The translations under genes were made by a program, and so were the position numbers. Positions 59,075 through 64,000 of a DNA stretch of 64,000 nt are shown in pieces (position 1 is the stretch's first letter; every line of letters starts with the position of its first letter). This DNA comes from Dastarcus helophoroides. Lineage: Eukaryota > Arthropoda > Insecta > Coleoptera > Bothrideridae. Location of the stretch: assembly GCA_028583605.1 (NCBI GenBank), contig CM053325.1, positions 60,234,322 through 60,298,321 on the forward strand, read 5' to 3'. The notes beneath the pieces are model-generated. The model saw only the letters and a list, made by a program, of their open reading frames with translations. It was not told the origin of the DNA and did no database searches.

Positions 59075-61603
59075 GAAAAACTTTGGAAAAGGCGACGCTT
59101 CCTATGAAAATAAATTGAACAGATTTGTCGATCTTTGCAGGACGTATTTAAACAATACGAGTTATTATTCAATATATGCAGAAGCATTGAAGAATAATTA
59201 CCCCATTGGTCTATCTCAAGAAAATATCTTTGCAATTAGTGACACAATAGTATTGTTTGCACAATAAACGACATGTTAGTCGGTTGTAGCCTCATTTATC
59301 TAGACTGAGGAGTCCTTCATTGATTGTCCGCTTTCTACACTCATATGCACTGTCACTGATTACTATTAAATTGCAACAATCCTTTAATGACGGCAATAAG
59401 CTAACCGGCAGCGATTAAGTAATTTTGAAACATATCCAATATCCTGTCAAGATTTTTTTAATTGATTTTGTTGAATAAAATTCGAGTATGCGACTGAAAT
59501 GCAACATAGATTACAGTATTCAACCCTCTAAATGCGTTCAATGGATTATAGGTAGCCGAATTACCAGCAGTTGAAACACAAACGCTTAGCAAAGCGGTTG
59601 CTTTCTAGGAAAGTCCTAAAAGACTAGATTTTGAGGCACAGATCAATGGATTTGATAAATGTTCAAACCTGTTGGTCTGCGCATTAACATTTTAATGATT
59701 AAAGAACTAGATCAAAGCTGAAATATTTATTTAAAGAATAGTTTGAGAGTATATGATGCATAATTTAAAAATACTAAAATATAATGAAATTAGTTGCCAG
59801 CAAAGCAGTCGTTTCGTCTCCATTTTACACATTTTGCATTGAACTGTATAAAATTTAGTGCATGTATTGAGCGCAGCGTCCATTTTTGCACAGCATGCAA
59901 AAAACTCATAAAATTTTTATGATGCACTTAGGTTACGCAGCCTTAATTTATAATCCTGCATATTCTCTAATTTGCGATTGCCACCGGCATCGCAATTAAT
60001 TATATTTTTTTCCTCTTTTATAAACATTGCTAATTAATAAGGTAATCATAATGAGTAATTTTAATGTGACTCAAAAATCGTACAAGGTAAACTCTTTATT
60101 TATGCAGATGTTTGGTGATAATAAAACATTTAGGTGATATAATTTATTAGATTTTTTTGCATTGCATGTTAATTCATGGACGTTTTACATACCTCTTGTG
60201 CTCCAATATTAAAACGATAGCACTAATTTGAATAATCTAGTAGATTCACTTTTAATTAATTACGTATCGTATAGGTTTGACATAAATAGGTTTTGAAAAA
60301 TAATTTACCTTAATAGTTTAAAAAAAAATGTCTGATATTATTAATGAATTAGAGAACAAAATTATCTAATTGAGGAATTTAAATTGAATATTAATCGCAC
60401 TAGTTTATTAAAGTCTCGTTGTCCATGATTTGTAATGTTATTCTATTCAGAAATATAACTCTCAGATTTATCGAATGACTATATTTAATACTTTCGGACT
60501 CAATTTACATTGAACCGAGCGGTTGGGATTCAATTTATATTGAATTGAGCCGTTGGGACTCAATTTATAACATTTTTATAAAGTCTTAAGTTTTTTTAAA
60601 AATCTTGTCGTTGTCTTGCTAATCCCAGTTCAATATTTGGCATATTCCTAAAATTTTGATTACAAATATGGCTTCTTTGATAATTAATTTTAATAATTCC
60701 GAAATGTTAAAGTTTCGATTGATTTTTAAAATGTCAATATTTCGACTTTAAAGTAGAAACATTTTTTACTCGAAATTGTTTAAGCCCAATATGTTTTTCG
60801 TGTAAGTTTCGAGTTTTTCTCGAGTTGACGTTTGGTGGTTAACTTTCAATGTAACGAAAAAATAAAAAAATTAAATGAAAGTGCTAAATAGTCGTTAACG
60901 ATGACGAGCACTTACCGTGTTAAAATGGCAAATTAATAGCTTCAAATTTTAACATCCGTTAAAACAATGTACTAATATCACATGCCTTTCGGTGTTGTAA
61001 CACTTTGGTGAAGTTTGCAAATATTGTTAACGCACATTAATTTGCATAATGTCGGAAGTTTCTCGGACCGAAATGGTAAGTTGTAATTTTTTTGCATGTC
61101 TTTACCTTAACGGTTAAGCCGAACAAGTTTCACAACATAATTTATGGATCCTTGAATCTGTTGTGTATAATTTAAAAGACAAACATCTGCTCTAAATTTA
61201 ATTAATATTGCATATTTCAAAAGCACAGCATGTTTAATGGTAATTTCAAATACCTTGTGTCCACACATAAATATGCAAATTGACGTGGCTGGTCCTGTCG
61301 ACGTTACAATGTCGCTAATTTATTACTCGGCTTCCTTGTTTTTGCTCCCAAATCATATTGAAATTAACTCAAGTGGGACTTGCAATCACATTTCGATTAA
61401 CTTTTAATCCCATCCATAAGTCACCCATAAGCTAGTAATGGCAAATTTGATCTGGGAACATTGATACATTGATGAAAAAATCATGAAAAAAATTACTTTA
61501 TTATTTCATTTTCTTTTGACCTTTAGACATCATTAGATTAACTTCAAAAGAAAGTTTTACTCCGCTAGTACATACTTTAATAGGTAGTAGATCATTTTAA
61601 TAA
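59075..61603. other. Duox intron, mostly unique AT-rich DNA
   Basis: After the gypsy duplication, one frame stays open to TAA at 59265-59267 and continues across the insertion site from about 53880 (72 codons). It matches nothing I recognise and may be chance. A diverged inverted copy of the 690-bp repeat unit is at about 59515-59695. Around 60490-60560 a short CTCAATTTA(C/T)A motif repeats three times. Otherwise nothing was recognised. Confidence 0.5.
59515..59695 (-). repeat. inverted relic of the 36-38-kb 690-bp repeat unit
   Basis: On the minus strand it reads the conserved block in order: AACCT..., CTAGTCTTTTAGGACTTTCC, CGCTTTGCTAAGCGTTTGTG, then GGTAATTCGGCTACCTATAATCC. It is clearly diverged from all four copies at 36-38 kb and is a single copy. 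Confidence 0.8.
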
Positions 61604-61765
61604 CGTGTGATGGTGACGTCTGATGGTGGCGCCTGATGGTGGCGCCTGTTGGTGGCACTTGATGATGAAGCGTGACGGTAATGCGAAACGATAAGTTTAC
61701 CTTCCATCCAAAGTAGCTTAACGCGCCTAAAAAAGTTTTCTCTTCAGAAATAATCTGATAATATC
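61604..61765. repeat. half copy of the MITE at 62288-62771
   Basis: Read in reverse complement it follows the left arm of the MITE: the GAAAACTTTTTTAGGCGCGTTAAGC region, then AAACTTATCGTTTCGCATTACC, then a short tandem of GGTGGCGCCTGAT units. The ~12-bp tandem (GATGGTGGCGCCT) is expanded here. Confidence 0.65.
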
Positions 61766-61875
61766 AATTCTCCCAATAAGCTACGCATCGCGTAATTATT
61801 GTATTAATTACCGATTATTAAAACATCTCATTCTTTAGAACGTTACTAAACAAGGCTTATTTTTGATTGTTTCAG

Positions 61876-62226
61876 ACAGCCGCCTCATCAGAAGAGCGCC
61901 TTCCGCTTACTCGGACGGAGTCTACATGTTGGCAGGTCAAAGCAGACCCAGTCCTCGCAAATTGAGTAGACTTTTCATGAAAGGCTTGGACGGTCTACCG
62001 TCTATAAAAAATAGAACCGCCCTGTTGGCGTTCTTCGGTCAAATGGTGACGTCCGAAGTCATGATGGCCAGCGAGAGCGGATGTCCCATAGAAATGCACC
62101 ATATCGAGATAGAGAAATGCGACGAAGTGTACGATAAAGAATGCAGAGGCGATAAATACATACCGTTCCACAGAGCGAGTTACGACAGAAAAACCGGCCA
62201 AAGTCCGAACTCGCCCTAGAGAACAG
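61876..62226 (+). CDS. Duox: Duox exon in the peroxidase-homology domain, with a one-base frame break
   Basis: The exon is bordered by TTGTTTCAG (ends 61875) and GTAACG (from 62227). It starts by completing an Asp codon and reads SRLIRRAPSAYSDGVYMLAG, then continues through FGQMVTSEVMMASESGCPIE, KCDEVYDKECRGDKYIPFHR and TGQSPNSP. These are hallmark dual oxidase motifs. FGQ replaces the catalytic WGQ...DHD signature of true peroxidases, as known for Duox. At 62217 the frame meets TAG. If one T (62217) is skipped, the next codons are Arg-Glu-Gln and join the following exon in phase 0, exactly as the family requires. The exon length (351) is thus one base too long. This is either an assembly error or a damaged allele. 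The domain is extracellular. Confidence 0.93.
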
Positions 62227-62287
62227 GTAACGTACTTTTATCGATCCTGATTTGACTGGTTTTTACCGCAGACGTGTCTTTATTTTT

Positions 62288-62771
62288 TGAAGTGAAATCT
62301 TCTTTTGGTTGGTCTTCTTTCTTTTGGTTAAGCGATTTTGGTTAGGGAGTAAACTTATGGTTTCGCGTTACCATCAAGCGTGACCATCACGCGTGGCCAT
62401 CACACGTTACCAACATGCCCTACTGTGACATTAGAGCATGTTTTGGTGCAACGGACTGGTCCTTGGTTATCTCCAAAAATTGAAATGCAATCTTTTCCCT
62501 TGAAACCAAGAAAGGTTAAAAAACAGAACAAAGGTTGCTCTACTTCAGAGTGTATCTCTCTGAAGATGATAGCTTGGCTATCGAAACGCGTTAGAGCAAC
62601 CTACACCGCACACAACAACCACACAAATGTTTTTTTTAATCTTTCTTGGTTTCAGGGAACAAGATTTGTATTTCAATTTTTACTACAGCATGTTGGTAAC
62701 GCGATGGTGATTCGAAACCATAATTTGTGCTTCGATTTAAAATCTCTTAAAGCGCCTAAAGAATCACTTCA
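62288..62771. mobile_element. MITE with ~120-bp inverted repeats, in a Duox intron
   Basis: The ends are TGAAGTGA and TCACTTCA. The arms share AAACTTATGGTTTCGCGTTACC against GGTGATTCGAAACCATAATTTG and the AAGCG motif near each end. The centre is short repeats of CGTGACCATCACG type. No coding capacity was found. A separate hairpin element (62443-62686) has inserted inside it. The superfamily is undetermined. Confidence 0.65.
62443..62686. mobile_element. foldback hairpin element nested in the MITE
   Basis: The left arm begins TTGGTGCAACGGACTGGTCC and includes GAAACCAAGAAAGGTTAAAA and AAAGGTTGCTCTA. The right arm is its complement, with TTAGAGCAACCT and TTTAATCTTTCTTGGTTTCA. At the tip is the GTATCTCTCTGAAGATGATA motif. 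The 8-bp sequence AGCATGTT flanks it (62435-62442 and 62687-62694). The right arm holds a short insertion (about CACCGCACACAACAACCAC). The small plus frame 62380-62814 is a by-product. Confidence 0.75.
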
Positions 62772-63911
62772 AAAAAACCTTAAGGCGGCGTGTTCCTCAA
62801 AGACAAACATTTAAAGTAAAAAATATGTAAGCGGTGATTTTATCGTCTTCAAAGGCCTAAAGTGCTACGTGGTACCAAAGTTGTCTTCAACCGTCACTTA
62901 TAAGTGGTCTAAATACATAAATGCAAGAAATCGTGCATCATTCGGTGCGACATTCCATGAATTATACGCGATCGCATAAACCTTGGCCGATAAAAAGTGG
63001 TGCAGCGTTCTATCTTGAAAGTCCATCGCGTTTTTGAGGATAATTACAGTAATTTGAGAAAAAAATACGAGAACAATATAATCATACGTAAAGCTTCATT
63101 AAACCGTTCGAATTGGCTACGAATGTTTCGTTTTTCCCATTAAAATTCTCGAGCCGACTTAAAACGCGTAATTGTACAATCATTTTACAGAATAATTGGT
63201 CTCCAATTGGATTTTGTTTCGAACGAATGTCCTTAATCAAAATCGCAAGAGATTCATAAAGTAAAAAGTGGGGTAATAAATTTGAGAGTTGGTAATTAAA
63301 TGAAACTGCGAGAGTTCTGTTTCACGTTTTTCTTTTAAGGATTACCGGCCCAATTTTAATTAAAGTGTTTTTAATTTATCTGTCAATTAAGGTCTCAGAT
63401 AATCAACGTTCCTAAAACGAAACTTTCGTTTAATCAACTTCGCCAAAAAATACTTATTGATCGCTTTTTAAATTTGATTAAAATCGCTTTGAGGGTTTAA
63501 TGTTTCGAAAAAAAGTTGACAGATAAGCTCAGTTACAGCGCGGGACCTGTAGCAAATAAGAACAGAAGGCCCTTTGTTTTAAGTATTATTTAATTGTGAA
63601 TTTTTGATTCGAAAAAAACCAATATTTTTTAAATTTAGGAAGGAAAACAAAAATTAATAAAAAGTTGCTGGTTTTTCGACTTTTCCTCTTGAAATTTTGA
63701 CTGTCAAAATTTTGAGTTTAATAATTTTGGGATTGAAGCTCGTTTTTTGAGATTTTAAATGCTTGACGCCTTGTGAAGCAAATCGCAATTCAGTTTTATT
63801 GGCAGTTTATTGCCACACGCCAAAATAAGGATCTTAATTTGGTTACCTTTAAAAGTACAATATAAAATGAAGAATATTTTGTAGTGGTCTTCAATTTTGA
63901 CGTATTTCTAG
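62772..63911. other. Duox intron, no other feature
   Basis: AT-rich intronic DNA ending in the acceptor TATTTCTAG (63903-63911). No repeat or open frame was recognised. Confidence 0.6.
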
Positions 63912-64000
63912 TTAAATCAAGTTACAAGTTGGATCGATGGAAGTTTCGTCTACAGCACCAGCGAGCCGTGGGTCAACGCGATGAGATCCTTCCAAAATGG
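63912..64000 (+). CDS. Duox: Duox exon (partial, runs off the window)
   Basis: It follows the acceptor TTTCTAG in phase 0 and reads LNQVTSWIDGSFVYSTSEPW followed by VNAMRSFQN up to the window edge. The TSWIDGS..YS.SE.WVNAMRSF motif is characteristic of the peroxidase-homology domain of dual oxidases. It continues directly from the Arg-Glu-Gln end of the exon at 61876-62226. The rest of the gene (EF hands, six membrane helices, FAD/NADPH domains) lies beyond 64000. Confidence 0.92.

Overview
This window looks like insect nuclear DNA (possibly a beetle, not proven). It is very AT-rich and dominated by transposable elements and satellites. The only host gene I can identify is part of a dual oxidase (Duox) gene on the + strand. 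Three of its exons are visible (53135-53215, 61876-62226, 63912-64000), all from the N-terminal peroxidase-homology region. They have AG/GT splice borders and compatible phases. The middle exon carries one extra base that breaks its frame. The gene continues beyond the right edge, and no upstream first exon was recognised.

Layout. 217-6888 is a Tc1/mariner element with a DD41D transposase (one in-frame TAG). It is split by a 4.3-kb hAT-like element (699-4994) and by a solo gypsy LTR (6436-6811). 8222-10636 is a second hAT-like element, and inside it lies a ~415-bp insertion containing a canonical type I hammerhead ribozyme (8606-8652). 11600-15187 is a satellite of ~160-bp monomers in ~645-bp four-monomer higher-order repeats, interrupted by a third hAT-like element (15188-17745). 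A fourth hAT-like element is at 18642-22288. 22.7-34.4 kb is A/T-rich repeat, including a ~2.42-kb tandem repeat with foldback hairpins. 34.4-36.1 kb is unique-looking DNA with a second hammerhead fold that lacks the cleavage-site nucleotide. 36.1-38.5 kb is a ~690-bp tandem repeat. 39.6-43.2 kb is a satellite array built on TCGAAATTTCGA and bracketed by ~145-bp direct repeats. 44994-48352 is a fifth hAT-like element with another nested inside. 48.47-52.86 kb is an antisense non-LTR retrotransposon (endonuclease, RT, RNase H). The 8.66-kb Duox intron (53216-61875) holds a mariner fragment and a full-length but dead Ty3/gypsy element (53906-59070; TSD ATAG). The following intron holds a MITE with a hairpin element inside it.

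Five hAT-like insertions were bounded by their own 8-bp target-site duplications. Several carry blocks of the same TCGAAATTTCGA satellite, so satellite spread and hAT movement appear linked. The most unusual signals are the two hammerhead folds, the satellite-loaded hAT elements, the hairpin element with target duplications of different lengths, and the gypsy element whose two LTRs differ in one sharply bounded block. Single-base frame breaks occur in the Duox exon, several TE genes and possibly the second ribozyme, so some may be assembly errors.
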